Positions 24,895 to 33,065 of a stretch of DNA of 48,193 nt are shown here, piece by piece. Position 1 is the first letter of the stretch; each line of letters opens with the position of its first letter. The stretch comes from Sporosarcina gallistercoris (GTDB taxonomy: Bacteria; Bacillota; Bacilli; Bacillales_A; Planococcaceae). Both the position numbers and the translations under genes were made by a program. The notes below the pieces were generated by a model. That model made no database searches, was not told the origin of the DNA, and saw only the letters and a list, made by a program, of their open reading frames with translations. The DNA lies in assembly GCF_014836415.1 (NCBI RefSeq), contig NZ_JACSQY010000004.1, positions 1 to 48,193 of the forward strand, read 5' to 3'.

Positions 24895-24899
24895 ACTTA

Positions 24900-25355
24900 T
24901 CATTTGCTTTGACTCAGTTCATGAAACCGTTCGAATACTTCCTGTTCATCAAAGGAACTGAACCAAACATAATCCTCTCTATCCAATATTCTGAAATGCT
25001 GGCTAATCATGTTTTGCTGAATTCTAAAATCTTTTTCCTCTTCGACTTCTTTCCACCAAACTTTCCCTCCAAGTGTCTTCCCTTTCGGACGATCCAATCC
25101 CTTGTGGGCAATTGTCCGGATCACTTCCATTGGTGCATCACCTAAAAGGGATTGGATGATTTCACTATCAGAAAATAGAGCGACCATCGCGACCACTACA
25201 GTCCAACTAGCAGTAGTCCGATTTTTTTCTATTTGAACAAGAGTTTTTTTGGATATACCTAAAATTGAGGCCATTGTTTCTTGGGAATACCCTGCTTCCG
25301 TACGGATGAGGATAGCACGATGTGAAATTTGCTCTATAAGCTGTTCTGGATTCAT
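24900..25355 (-). CDS. Helix-turn-helix transcriptional regulator (XRE-type N terminus)
   Basis: About 151 residues. The N-terminal helix-turn-helix (RTEAGYSQETMASILGISKK TLVQIEKNR, about residues 18-46) is of the Cro/C1 kind. The C-terminal ~90 residues are unrecognised and contain many aromatic and acidic residues (WWKEVEEEKDF, EDYVWFSSFDEQEVFERF). ATG 25355 with GGAGG upstream is chosen; a longer frame to 25391 runs through the promoter. A near-perfect inverted repeat over its -10 (25378-25391) suggests autoregulation. Target genes are unknown; the divergent ydcF-like gene is a candidate. Confidence 0.78.
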   Translation of the reverse strand: MNPEQLIEQISHRAILIRTEAGYSQETMASILGISKKTLVQIEKNRTTASWTVVVAMVALFSDSEIIQSLLGDAPMEVIRTIAHKGLDRPKGKTLGGKVWWKEVEEEKDFRIQQNMISQHFRILDREDYVWFSSFDEQEVFERFHELSQSK

Positions 25356-25377
25356 GGGAAACCTCCACTGTATAATG

Positions 25378-25411
25378 GTGTAATAATACACTTATCGAAG
25401 CAGTTTTACAA
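25378..25411 (-). promoter_or_regulatory. Promoter and likely operator of the HTH gene
   Basis: Minus strand TTGTAA (25406-25411), 17 bases, TATTAT (25383-25388). The palindrome GTGTA-N4-TACAC (25378-25391) covers the -10 box. Confidence 0.6.
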
Positions 25412-25507
25412 AATAAATGGATTGCTAGGCAACTTGTTTATCCCATTTCCGTCTTGTTACCAACGAATGAATGGAAATAGCAGGTACTACGAAATGGAGC
25501 GACTTAG

Positions 25508-26086
25508 ATGAAAAAGGGGAAACGTCTATTGTTTGTAATACTAATTGGTTGGTTCATGATTTTCGTATGGTGGTTCGCAACTGGCCATGCGATGAAAGAG
25601 GCGCAGCTAAAACGTGCTGATGGCAGTTATTCGATTGCGGTCGTGCTTGGTGCAAAAGTAAACGGAACAACCCCTTCACTTGCACTTCGATACCGCTTGG
25701 AGGCTGCTCTCTCCTATGCAGAAAGTCATCCGAATGTCACGCTCGTACTTTCCGGAGGTCAAGGGGAAGATGAAGGCATCAGCGAAGCACAAGCTATGGA
25801 GAATTTTTTGTCAGCACACGGATTTCCGAAAGACCGTATGATCATCGAGGATCGTTCCACTTCTACATATGAAAACTTAGTCAACACAAAGAAACTGATT
25901 CCTCAAGGAGTGACAGGTATCACGTTGATCACTAGTGATTACCACTTAGCACGCGCCGGATATCTTGCTGAAAAAGTGGGATATGATTGGGATGCGATTC
26001 CGGCCAAAACACCGAAAGTTGTCGAAGCGAAAGTTCGATTCCGTGAGCGGCTCGCCCTCTTGAAAACATGGATTGTCGGTAAATGA
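25508..26086 (+). CDS. YdcF/ElyC/SanA family (DUF218) protein
   Basis: 192 residues: one N-terminal membrane helix (LLFVILIGWFMIFVWWFATG), then the DUF218 fold with IAVVLGAKVNGTTPSLALRYR (about 44-64), TLVLSGGQGEDEGISEAQAM (about 78-98), EDRSTSTYENLVNTKKLI and LITSDYHLARAGYLA. The domain faces outside the membrane. Members affect envelope polymer metabolism or vancomycin sensitivity in other bacteria; the reaction is not known. ATG 25508 has GGAG eight bases upstream. Confidence 0.85.
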   Translation: MKKGKRLLFVILIGWFMIFVWWFATGHAMKEAQLKRADGSYSIAVVLGAKVNGTTPSLALRYRLEAALSYAESHPNVTLVLSGGQGEDEGISEAQAMENFLSAHGFPKDRMIIEDRSTSTYENLVNTKKLIPQGVTGITLITSDYHLARAGYLAEKVGYDWDAIPAKTPKVVEAKVRFRERLALLKTWIVGK

Positions 26087-26212
26087 ATCGGCCGATCCCT
26101 TTAACATCTAAGTTGAATTGATCTGTCTTAGACGCCATCATTTGAACCGTAACGAATCGCCAATATGCTGCAGCATTATACGAAAATTTACTTTTTGATA
26201 TGTGCAGTATGC

Positions 26213-26261
26213 AAAAGGGACGACCCGAAGAGTCAGTTAGACTCTTCGGGTCGTCCCTTTT
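26213..26261. terminator. Very strong bidirectional terminator (22-bp perfect stem)
   Basis: AAAAGGGACGACCCGAAGAG at 26213-26232 and two further bases pair perfectly with 26240-26261 around the five-base loop AGTTA. T-runs exist in both directions. It separates the ydcF-like gene from the convergent yqeY. Confidence 0.9.
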
Positions 26262-26267
26262 CATATG

Positions 26268-26705
26268 TCAGCTATTCAAATATTCTTTAACAGCTTGGGA
26301 TACCACTTTGCCTTCGGCGCTGCCTGCCGTTTCTTTCATCAATTGGCCAACCACTTGTCCCATTGGGCTGTCTTTACTTATACCGAGTTTGACGATGAGC
26401 TCTTTGACCTCATCGACAGAAAGTTGTTTTGGTAAATAGTGCTCGATGATTGCAATCTTTTCTGTTTCTGCCGCAACTATGTCTTCTCGATTCGCTTTTT
26501 GACCTTCTTCAAGAGATTGTTTCGTTTGTTTCAGCTCACGTTGAACCACTTTCAACTCTTCCTCTTCTGTCAAATCACGCTTCAAATCAAGCTCTTGGTT
26601 TTGAATACCTGCACGCAGTAAATTGATAACACCCTTCTTGACAGTGTCCTTTTCTTTCATAGCCGTTTTCATATCAGCCATTAATGTCTTTTTGAGTTCT
26701 GACAT
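26268..26705 (-). CDS. yqeY: GatB/YqeY domain protein
   Basis: 145 residues, all helical: LMADMKTAMKEKDTVKKGVINLLRAGIQN at the N terminus and IEHYLPKQLSVDEVKEL plus MGQVVGQLMKETAGSAEGK toward the C terminus. This is the YqeY form, related to the C-terminal domain of the amidotransferase subunit GatB and thought to bind tRNA. It is usually found after rpsU in Bacilli; here rpsU is absent and the gene stands alone. GAGGG is six bases before ATG 26705. Confidence 0.92.
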   Translation of the reverse strand: MSELKKTLMADMKTAMKEKDTVKKGVINLLRAGIQNQELDLKRDLTEEEELKVVQRELKQTKQSLEEGQKANREDIVAAETEKIAIIEHYLPKQLSVDEVKELIVKLGISKDSPMGQVVGQLMKETAGSAEGKVVSQAVKEYLNS

Positions 26706-26928
26706 TCCAATCCCTCATTTCAGAAAGTACGTTCTTTCCTAGTATACAAAAAAAATCCTTATTCCACACTCACCATGCCTTCACAGGATGCATCCGGAAA
26801 TAGTTGAAACCGAAGAAAGCCCCCTATCCATCCACCTACATCAAATGACTATGTCCTAATAACGAGATTTACAACGAAGCACATCGGGTATCCATGAAGA
26901 GAAGACTTGTTAAGGAAGTGAGACATTC

Positions 26929-27651
26929 TTGTTTGGGATTTCAGATTTATTAGCGTTAGTAATTTCAGCTTTTATCATATTGCCCGTGGTTATGTTCATC
27001 CGGGAATTCGGGTATTTGTTTGTCTCACTGTTGTGTGGTGTGAAGAATCCGAGATTTACAATCGGCTCTGGTCCGCGGATTTTCAAATATCGGTTTCTTG
27101 ATATTCGAAAGTACTATCATGTGTATAGTTGGTTTTCATTTGATGAGATTAAGCGAAAGAGCAATTTTACTTATATTTTAATATATGCAGCACCGATTCT
27201 TACTAACGTTATCGTCGCCTTGACTTTCAATACGCTATTAGCAAACGGATTCTTACAAGAACAAGCAAGATTTTGGAATCGGTTCATATTTTACGCATTC
27301 TTCTATGTGTTATTTGACTCTATTCCCATGTTGACGACGCATGGAAAGCCGAATAACGGAATGATTATTTACGAGCTGATCCGATATGGGAAACGAGTGG
27401 ATTATAGTGAAGATGAGATTATCCCTTCCACTACTCAAGTAGATGAAGATTATGATGAAGAAATGAAAAAGGTTGAAAAAATGCAGAAAAAAATTGAACA
27501 ATTAAAGTCTGGAAAAGATGAAAAATCCATTCCAGAAACAGAAGTTGTTGGAGAACGCATTCAAGAAGATCTCACCGTCACTGCCGAAAATATAGCAAAG
27601 GAAGAATTAGAAAAAGAACTAGAACAACATGATAAAAAGGAAGGAACCTGA
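26929..27651 (+). CDS. M50-like membrane protein with the zinc-protease motif lost
   Basis: 240 residues from TTG 26929 (AAGGAAGTGAG about seven bases upstream; no ATG fits). The N-terminal ~150 residues carry four or so hydrophobic helices. FIREFGYLFVSLLCGVKNP and FTIGSGPRIFKYRF resemble the HELGH-containing helix and GFGPR strand of site-2 (M50) proteases, but the HExxH position reads REFGY. SIPMLTTHGKPNNGM stands where the NPxPxxDG motif would be. The C-terminal ~80 residues are charged coiled coil (MKKVEKMQKKIEQLKSGK). I infer a non-catalytic M50 relative; function unknown. Confidence 0.65.
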   Translation: MFGISDLLALVISAFIILPVVMFIREFGYLFVSLLCGVKNPRFTIGSGPRIFKYRFLDIRKYYHVYSWFSFDEIKRKSNFTYILIYAAPILTNVIVALTFNTLLANGFLQEQARFWNRFIFYAFFYVLFDSIPMLTTHGKPNNGMIIYELIRYGKRVDYSEDEIIPSTTQVDEDYDEEMKKVEKMQKKIEQLKSGKDEKSIPETEVVGERIQEDLTVTAENIAKEELEKELEQHDKKEGT

Positions 27652-27671
27652 TTTCAGGCTCCTTCCTTTTT
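27634..27671. terminator. Bidirectional terminator
   Basis: AAAAAGGAAGGA-CCTGA / CAGG-TCCTTCCTTTTT hairpin over the end of the M50-like gene, serving both convergent genes. Confidence 0.85.
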
Positions 27672-28116
27672 ATGATCTGACCATAATGTGTTCACCGTTC
27701 ACATCACGTTCTTCAATAAATTTAAAACCGAGCTTTTCATAGAGTCGGACAGCACCCTCATTTTCAGGGTACACGCTTAAGTAAATCGGTTGCTCTCCAT
27801 ATTCTTTTGACACGGTTTCAATCAGTTTCCTCATGAATGCTGTACCAAGACCTCGACCTTGAAACCTTTCATCAATGAGCAGGCGGTCAATCCATAATCT
27901 CCCGTTATGACCTTCCCCCTTGAAGAATCCATACATGGAAAATCCAACAAGTTCGCCATCAGCATAGAGCCCCACCGGTTTAAATTGCTTCCATTCCACA
28001 GATTCTTCCAAGCATTCATAAGGTGTTTCTATATACTCTTTTTGCGACTGGGCAACTTTCAATTCTAGAATATCCCGATAGTTCGTTGCCGTTACGTCAT
28101 GAATTTCCAGATTCAC
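27670..28116 (-). CDS. GNAT-family N-acetyltransferase
   Basis: 148 residues with the GNAT fold: the acetyl-CoA-binding motif ERFQGRGLGTAFMRKLIE (about 75-93), the preceding LWIDRLLID strand and the C-terminal LSVYPENEGAVRLYEKLGFK motif. Substrate unknown. The start is GTG 28116 with GAAAGGG ten bases upstream. Confidence 0.88.
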   Translation of the reverse strand: MNLEIHDVTATNYRDILELKVAQSQKEYIETPYECLEESVEWKQFKPVGLYADGELVGFSMYGFFKGEGHNGRLWIDRLLIDERFQGRGLGTAFMRKLIETVSKEYGEQPIYLSVYPENEGAVRLYEKLGFKFIEERDVNGEHIMVRS

Positions 28117-28185
28117 GACTTTTCAACCCTTTCTGTTGCACTGCATAACGTATCTATGCTTGCGTGCGTCACACCTGAAATGACG

Positions 28186-28305
28186 TCAGTCCCCAAGATC
28201 AGGTTTCACTTTTTTGTCTTCTGTTCGAATCTGGTCAAATTCTTCCGCAATATCAAGCAGCATACTCAAAATAATTTTATTTTCCAGATTTGGTTCATTC
28301 ACCAA
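28186..28305 (-). CDS. Possible small ORF or gene remnant
   Basis: A minus-strand frame of about 39 codons from TTG 28305 (or GTG 28302) to TGA 28186 reads LVNEPNLENKIILSMLLDIA and then EEFDQIRTEDKKVKPDLGD, a composition typical of a helical cytoplasmic protein. The frame is closed upstream by TAA, no ribosome site is evident and no family is recognised. The rest of the 509-base gap 28117-28625 holds only A/T-rich sequence and the fruR control region. Confidence 0.25.
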   Translation of the reverse strand: MVNEPNLENKIILSMLLDIAEEFDQIRTEDKKVKPDLGD

Positions 28306-28528
28306 TGAGAGATGCAATTGGCCGATTATAATTTAATGCTAAATCACTTTTCACCAACCTGCTAAGAGCTCTATTGGTCCATTTAGCTCTTTGTGGAAAT
28401 ATTATAGAAACTTAACAATATAATGACGAACAATGTCGATAACGCCGCTCTATTTTATACAAGTGAGGGAGAGAGGAAAATAATAATTCCGAGACAGAAA
28501 CCGTTATTTCAGAATGAAATATAAAGTG

Positions 28529-28564
28529 TTTTGAATGATTTTGAACGTTTATGAAACATTTTGA
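28529..28564 (+). promoter_or_regulatory. Four phased 10-bp repeats, likely FruR operator
   Basis: TTTTGA occurs at 28529, 28539 and 28559 and TTATGA at 28549, i.e. four direct repeats exactly 10 bp apart, ending one base before the -35 box. Face-phased direct repeats are typical operators of DeoR-family regulators. Confidence 0.6.
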
Positions 28565-28593
28565 TTGATATCAGAATACTCTAGGTATATGAT
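28565..28593 (+). promoter_or_regulatory. Sigma-A promoter of the fructose operon
   Basis: TTGATA (28565-28570), 17 bases, TATGAT (28588-28593), 32 bases before the fruR start. Confidence 0.75.
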
Positions 28594-28625
28594 GAAGATA
28601 ACAAGGTTGGTAATGGAGGGATTCT

Positions 28626-29375
28626 ATGCTTGAAACCGAACGTCATCATGTTATCTTACAGATGCTGCAACACAGCCAAACTGTACGTCTACAAGACATC
28701 ACCACTGAAACGGGTTCTTCGGAGTCCACCATTCGACGGGACTTAATCGAGTTGGAGCGCCAAAAGAAACTGAAACGGGTACATGGCGGCGCAGCAAAAC
28801 TGCAAGGTAAGTTGCAGGAATCTTCGATGTCTGAAAAAACATCCAAAAACCTTCATCTCAAACAGCAGATCGGTCAACTAGCAGCTTCTTACATTGAAGA
28901 AGGCGATACAGTCTATCTAGATGCCGGTTCAACCGTGTTTGAAATGATTCCGTTCCTTCCCCCATCAATTATTGTGGTAACAAACGGGATTTCTCATACG
29001 GATGCCCTTCTAACTCGCGGATGTAAGACGATTCTCACGGGGGGAATTGCAAAACCATCTACGAAAGCCCTTATTGGCAGAGGCGCTCTTCACAGCCTGC
29101 AGCAATATCGGTTTGATAAATGTTTTCTAGGTGTGAATGGCATTCATCCCGATTACGGATTTACTACGCCTGATGAAGAAGAAGCACAAATAAAAGAACT
29201 TGCGATCCAATTATCGAGAGAAGCCTACATTTTGGCGGACCACTCCAAGTTCCAGGAAGTGGCTTTCGCAAAATTTGCAGACTTGTCGCAAGCGGTTGTC
29301 GTGACGACAAGTGAGAGTTCGGAATCGTTGCAAGCGTTTCCGAAGAACACAAATATGGAGGTGATAGACGCATGA
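28626..29375 (+). CDS. fruR: DeoR-family transcriptional regulator of the fructose operon
   Basis: 249 residues: N-terminal DeoR helix-turn-helix (ITTETGSSESTIRRDLIELE, about 23-42, then KRVHGGA) and a C-terminal sugar-phosphate sensor domain of the phosphosugar-isomerase-like fold (GDTVYLDAGST, VVTNGISH, DKCFLGVNGIHPDYGFT, ILADHSKF). First gene of fruR-fruK-fruA and overlaps fruK by four bases. Its inducer is probably fructose-1-phosphate. Phased repeats upstream are its likely operator. Confidence 0.93.
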   Translation: MLETERHHVILQMLQHSQTVRLQDITTETGSSESTIRRDLIELERQKKLKRVHGGAAKLQGKLQESSMSEKTSKNLHLKQQIGQLAASYIEEGDTVYLDAGSTVFEMIPFLPPSIIVVTNGISHTDALLTRGCKTILTGGIAKPSTKALIGRGALHSLQQYRFDKCFLGVNGIHPDYGFTTPDEEEAQIKELAIQLSREAYILADHSKFQEVAFAKFADLSQAVVVTTSESSESLQAFPKNTNMEVIDA

Positions 29376-30301
29376 TCTATACAGTGACATTGAATCCTTC
29401 ACTGGATTATTTACTGACGCTCGATTCCTTATCCCTAGGTGCGTTGAATCGCTCGAATTCTGATCATTTTCTAGCTGGAGGCAAAGGTATCAATGTCTCA
29501 CAAGTGCTGACGACTTTGGGAGTGCCTAGCAGCGCACTTGGATTCACTGGAGGATTCACTGGGCGCGAAGTGGAACGACTGCTGCAACAGGCTGGCATTT
29601 CAACTGATTTCATATCTGTCGAGGGAGAGACGCGGGTGAATGTGAAATTACGTGCTGCAGAAGAAACCGAAGTGAACGCAGCAGGACCCATCATTGACTC
29701 ACTGCGTTTTGAAAAATTGAAAGCACAAGTCAAAAATCTAGGAAAGCATGATGTACTTGTACTGTCTGGCAGCATTCCCTCTTCACTTCCTGAAGACACT
29801 TACGAACAGTTTGCCCGGTTATGCAAAAAATCAGGAATCCGTTTTGTTGTGGACGCTGAAGGGACTTCTTTGTTGAAGACTTTGCCCTACCGTCCGTTTT
29901 TAGTGAAGCCGAATCATCATGAGTTGGGCGAAATGGTTGGTGCAGAAGTTCGTTCGTTGCAGGATGCAGTTGAACACGCAAAGTCGCTTGTTGAGCTTGG
30001 AGCAGAACAAGTCATTGTGTCCCTAGCTGGTGAAGGTGCCGTGTATGTAAACGAATCACTTTCCCTTATTGCAAATGCACCAAAAGGGGTAGTTCGCGGG
30101 TCTGTCGGAGCGGGAGACTCGATGGTAGCCGGATTCCTCGCTGCCCTTGAACAGGACAAACCGATTGAACACGCATTTAAAATGAGCATCGCTTCCGGAA
30201 GTGCTACGGCGTTTTCCGATCGATTGTGTACGCAGCAACAAGTTGACGCATTGCTATCTCAGGTTGTAGTGACATCATTCGAAGGAGGGAACGAACAATG
30301 A
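29372..30301 (+). CDS. fruK: 1-phosphofructokinase
   Basis: Phosphorylates fructose-1-phosphate to fructose-1,6-bisphosphate. 309 residues, PfkB family: N-terminal signature YTVTLNPSLDYLL and GGKGINVSQVL, and the ATP/catalytic signature GSVGAGDSMVAGF near residue 250 with the catalytic Asp. Coupled to fruR and to fruA by four-base overlaps (ATGA), so all three proteins are made together. Confidence 0.96.
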   Translation: MIYTVTLNPSLDYLLTLDSLSLGALNRSNSDHFLAGGKGINVSQVLTTLGVPSSALGFTGGFTGREVERLLQQAGISTDFISVEGETRVNVKLRAAEETEVNAAGPIIDSLRFEKLKAQVKNLGKHDVLVLSGSIPSSLPEDTYEQFARLCKKSGIRFVVDAEGTSLLKTLPYRPFLVKPNHHELGEMVGAEVRSLQDAVEHAKSLVELGAEQVIVSLAGEGAVYVNESLSLIANAPKGVVRGSVGAGDSMVAGFLAALEQDKPIEHAFKMSIASGSATAFSDRLCTQQQVDALLSQVVVTSFEGGNEQ

Positions 30302-32193
30302 GAATCACAGAATTATTGACGGCGGATACAATTTTACTGGGACTGCAAGGAACCGATAAGCCAACGGTCATCGAGGAACTGGTCGAAGTTCTGGATCGTG
30401 CTGGAAAGTTGAATGATCCACGGGCTTTTAAAGAAGCCATTTTGAATCGCGAGTCACAAAGTACAACAGGTATTGGCGATGGTGTTGCAATACCCCATGC
30501 GAAAACAAGTGCAGTCAAGGTTCCCGCGATTGCGTTCGGTCGCTCGGAAGTCGGCGCAGAGTATGATTCTCTCGATGGTCAGCCCGCTCATTTGTTCTTC
30601 ATGATTGCCGCTGAAGACGGTGCCAATCGCATGCATTTGAAAGCGCTCGCACGGTTGTCGACTGTTCTTATGAACGAAGACGTCCGTAAGAAGTTGCTCG
30701 CAGCTTCTTCGAAGGAAGAGATATTGTCTCTGATTGACGCACACGATCAGCCCGATGAAGAACCTTCGTCTGCTGCGCCGCCTCCGTCCGTCGATTCTTC
30801 TAAACCCTATATAGTCGCTGTCACTGCATGTCCGACAGGAATTGCGCATACGTATATGTCTGCGGATTCGTTGAAAAACAAAGCGGCGGAACTCGGGATT
30901 CCCTTCAAAGTCGAAACGAACGGATCGGGTGGCGCACAAAACGTATTGACTAATGAAGATATTGAAAGCGCTACAGCTGTCATTGTCGCTGCTGACACCA
31001 ATGTCTCGATGGGACGTTTTGCTGGAAAACATGTGATTGAAGTGCCTGTTGCAGAAGGGATTCGAAAACCGAAAGAATTGCTTGACCGCGCAGTGAAACA
31101 AGATGCACCTGTATATAAAGGGGGTTCATCCACTTCTTCAGAATCCGGAGGTGAATCCGCAACGTCCAAAGGAATTGGCTCCACCATTTATAAGCATTTG
31201 ATGAGTGGTGTTTCCAATATGCTTCCGTTTGTAATTGGCGGCGGGATACTCATTGCACTCGGGTTCTTATTCGGTCCGAATTCGTTCGATCCGGAAGACC
31301 CGACGTATAATTCCTTTGCGGCTGCTTTGAATACGATTGGCGGCGGGAATGCATTTGCACTCATGATCCCTGTTCTAGCTGGTTTCATCGCCATGAGTAT
31401 TGCGGATCGACCCGGTTTCGCACCTGGTATGGTGGGTGGCTTGATGGCCGCGACAAGCGATGCTGGATTCCTTGGTGGTATTATTGCAGGTTTCCTTGGA
31501 GGCTATTTAGTAGTCGGGCTGAAGAAAGGGCTCTCTGCACTGCCTCCTTCCCTTGACGGCATTAAAACGATTCTACTGTATCCGCTGCTCGGAATTGCTG
31601 GTACAGGGCTGATCATGCATTATATTGTCAATACACCGTTCAGCGCACTGAACACTGGCATTTCCAATTGGTTGACGGGGCTTGGAACAGGGAACGCAGT
31701 GTTCCTTGGAATTGTTCTCGGATTAATGATGGCAATCGACATGGGGGGTCCCATTAACAAAGCGGCGTACTTGTTTGGTACAGGATTGCTTGCTAGCGGC
31801 GTGTACGAACCGATGGCTGCGATTATGGCGGCGGGTATGGTCCCGCCACTCGCAATTGCCATTTCAACGACTGTTTTCAGAAGCAAATATTCCCTGCAGC
31901 AGCGTGAAGCAGGTAAAGTGAATTACATCATGGGTCTCTCATTCATTACAGAAGGAGCCATACCATTCGCTGCAGCGGATCCACTGCGTGTCATCCCGTC
32001 TTTAATGGCTGGTGCTGGTATTGCTGGCGGTCTCTCGATGGCATTCAATATCGGACTGCGCGCTCCACATGGCGGCCTATTTGTTTTCCCACTTGTGGAT
32101 GGCAGTTGGATGCTTTACTTACTTGCCGTGATCATCGGTTCAATCGTCTCTGCGATTTTACTTGGAGTTTTGAAGAAACCTGTTGCATCATAA
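30298..32193 (+). CDS. fruA: PTS fructose-specific EIIABC
   Basis: Imports fructose and phosphorylates it at C1. 631 residues: EIIA domain with phospho-His in GDGVAIPHAKT (H67), a Pro/Ser linker (about 152-168), EIIB with phospho-Cys in VAVTACPTGIAHTYMSAD (C178), a second linker, and EIIC from about residue 300 with about nine membrane helices and the MGGPINKAAYLFG motif. The domain order A-B-C is the Bacillus FruA order. Last gene of the operon, with a strong terminator immediately after. Confidence 0.96.
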   Translation: MRITELLTADTILLGLQGTDKPTVIEELVEVLDRAGKLNDPRAFKEAILNRESQSTTGIGDGVAIPHAKTSAVKVPAIAFGRSEVGAEYDSLDGQPAHLFFMIAAEDGANRMHLKALARLSTVLMNEDVRKKLLAASSKEEILSLIDAHDQPDEEPSSAAPPPSVDSSKPYIVAVTACPTGIAHTYMSADSLKNKAAELGIPFKVETNGSGGAQNVLTNEDIESATAVIVAADTNVSMGRFAGKHVIEVPVAEGIRKPKELLDRAVKQDAPVYKGGSSTSSESGGESATSKGIGSTIYKHLMSGVSNMLPFVIGGGILIALGFLFGPNSFDPEDPTYNSFAAALNTIGGGNAFALMIPVLAGFIAMSIADRPGFAPGMVGGLMAATSDAGFLGGIIAGFLGGYLVVGLKKGLSALPPSLDGIKTILLYPLLGIAGTGLIMHYIVNTPFSALNTGISNWLTGLGTGNAVFLGIVLGLMMAIDMGGPINKAAYLFGTGLLASGVYEPMAAIMAAGMVPPLAIAISTTVFRSKYSLQQREAGKVNYIMGLSFITEGAIPFAAADPLRVIPSLMAGAGIAGGLSMAFNIGLRAPHGGLFVFPLVDGSWMLYLLAVIIGSIVSAILLGVLKKPVAS

Positions 32194-32239
32194 AACGAAA
32201 AAGTCGACTTCGCAAATAGCGGAGTCGACTTTTTCGTTT
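32193..32239. terminator. Bidirectional terminator after fruA
   Basis: AACGAAAAAGTCGACT-CGC / GCG-AGTCGACTTTTTCGTT long hairpin with T-rich ends both ways, shared with the convergent dehydrogenase gene. Confidence 0.88.
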
Positions 32240-32939
32240 ACACTGGACGGATTGTAATCTCATTGACATTCACATAGTCCGGCTGAGTCACAGCATACAC
32301 AATCGCTTTTGCGATGTCTGCAGTTTGAAGTTTTTTGCGCTCACCCCAATCATATTGTTCGCCTAAACGGGTGTCGACCATTCCAGGAGAGATATTGGTG
32401 ACACGGACACCTGTTTTTGCAAGTTCCTTTTCGAGTCCCATGGAAATAGCGCGGACTGCGAATTTGGTTGCGCTGTAAACGGTACTTGTTTTCGTCACTT
32501 CCGTAGCAGAAACGGAAGCGATGTTAATGAGATGACCTGACCCTTTTTCGAGCATCGCTGGAAGCACGGCGTTGATGCCGAACAGCACACCTTTAATATT
32601 GACGTCAATCATCTCCTCCCACTCTTCCGTTTTACCAGAACGTACATCTGCTGTCAGTACTTGCCCTGCATTATTGACGTAAATGTCCACACCGCCAAAT
32701 GTATCTTTCGCTTGTACTGCGAGTGCTTCCACATCTGACTGGTTTGATACATCCGTAGGGACAACGAGTACAGAACCACCAGCTTCTTGAAGTTGTTGAG
32801 CTAGGTCGTTCAGTTTTTCGGCATTCCGTGCAGCTAGAACGACATTTGCTCCCTGTTCCGCAAGTTCTTTTGCAATTCCAGACCCGATTCCACTGCTTGC
32901 TCCTGTAACGATTGCCGTCTTTCCTGTTAACTGTTTCAT
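32238..32939 (-). CDS. Short-chain dehydrogenase/reductase (SDR)
   Basis: 233 residues, classical SDR: NAD(P)-binding [15 protein letters not shown] (residues 12-26), NNAG (about 91), catalytic Ser in [10 protein letters not shown] and YSATK (about 150-154). AARN after the second strand suggests NADP(H). Substrate unknown. It is monocistronic, with AGGAGGG before ATG 32939. Confidence 0.92.
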   Translation of the reverse strand: MKQLTGKTAIVTGASSGIGSGIAKELAEQGANVVLAARNAEKLNDLAQQLQEAGGSVLVVPTDVSNQSDVEALAVQAKDTFGGVDIYVNNAGQVLTADVRSGKTEEWEEMIDVNIKGVLFGINAVLPAMLEKGSGHLINIASVSATEVTKTSTVYSATKFAVRAISMGLEKELAKTGVRVTNISPGMVDTRLGEQYDWGERKKLQTADIAKAIVYAVTQPDYVNVNEITIRPV

Positions 32940-33030
32940 CCAAAGTCCCTCCTAAGTAGTTATTGAAGAGAGTGTATCATACCGTTCGAGTGAGAGCTTG
33001 ATAGAGGGTTTTTCATTGATTAACAAAATG

Positions 33031-33059
33031 AAAACCGCTTCCACTTAGGAAACGGTTTT
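33031..33059 (-). terminator. Terminator of the ArsP-type permease gene
   Basis: AAAACCG-TCC / GGA-CGGTTTT hairpin, 7 bases past the stop codon, followed on the minus strand by a T-rich stretch (TTTTCATTTTG). Confidence 0.75.
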
Positions 33060-33065
33060 CTACGC

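Noticed and set aside
26213..26261. Long inverted repeat as an insertion-sequence or attachment site
   Set aside because: A single hairpin with a five-base loop and T-runs between convergent genes is a terminator; no transposase or target duplication.
30454..31101. 215-codon minus-strand frame inside fruA
   Set aside because: Cys/Arg-rich antisense translation of the EIIA/EIIB region; no start signal and no family.
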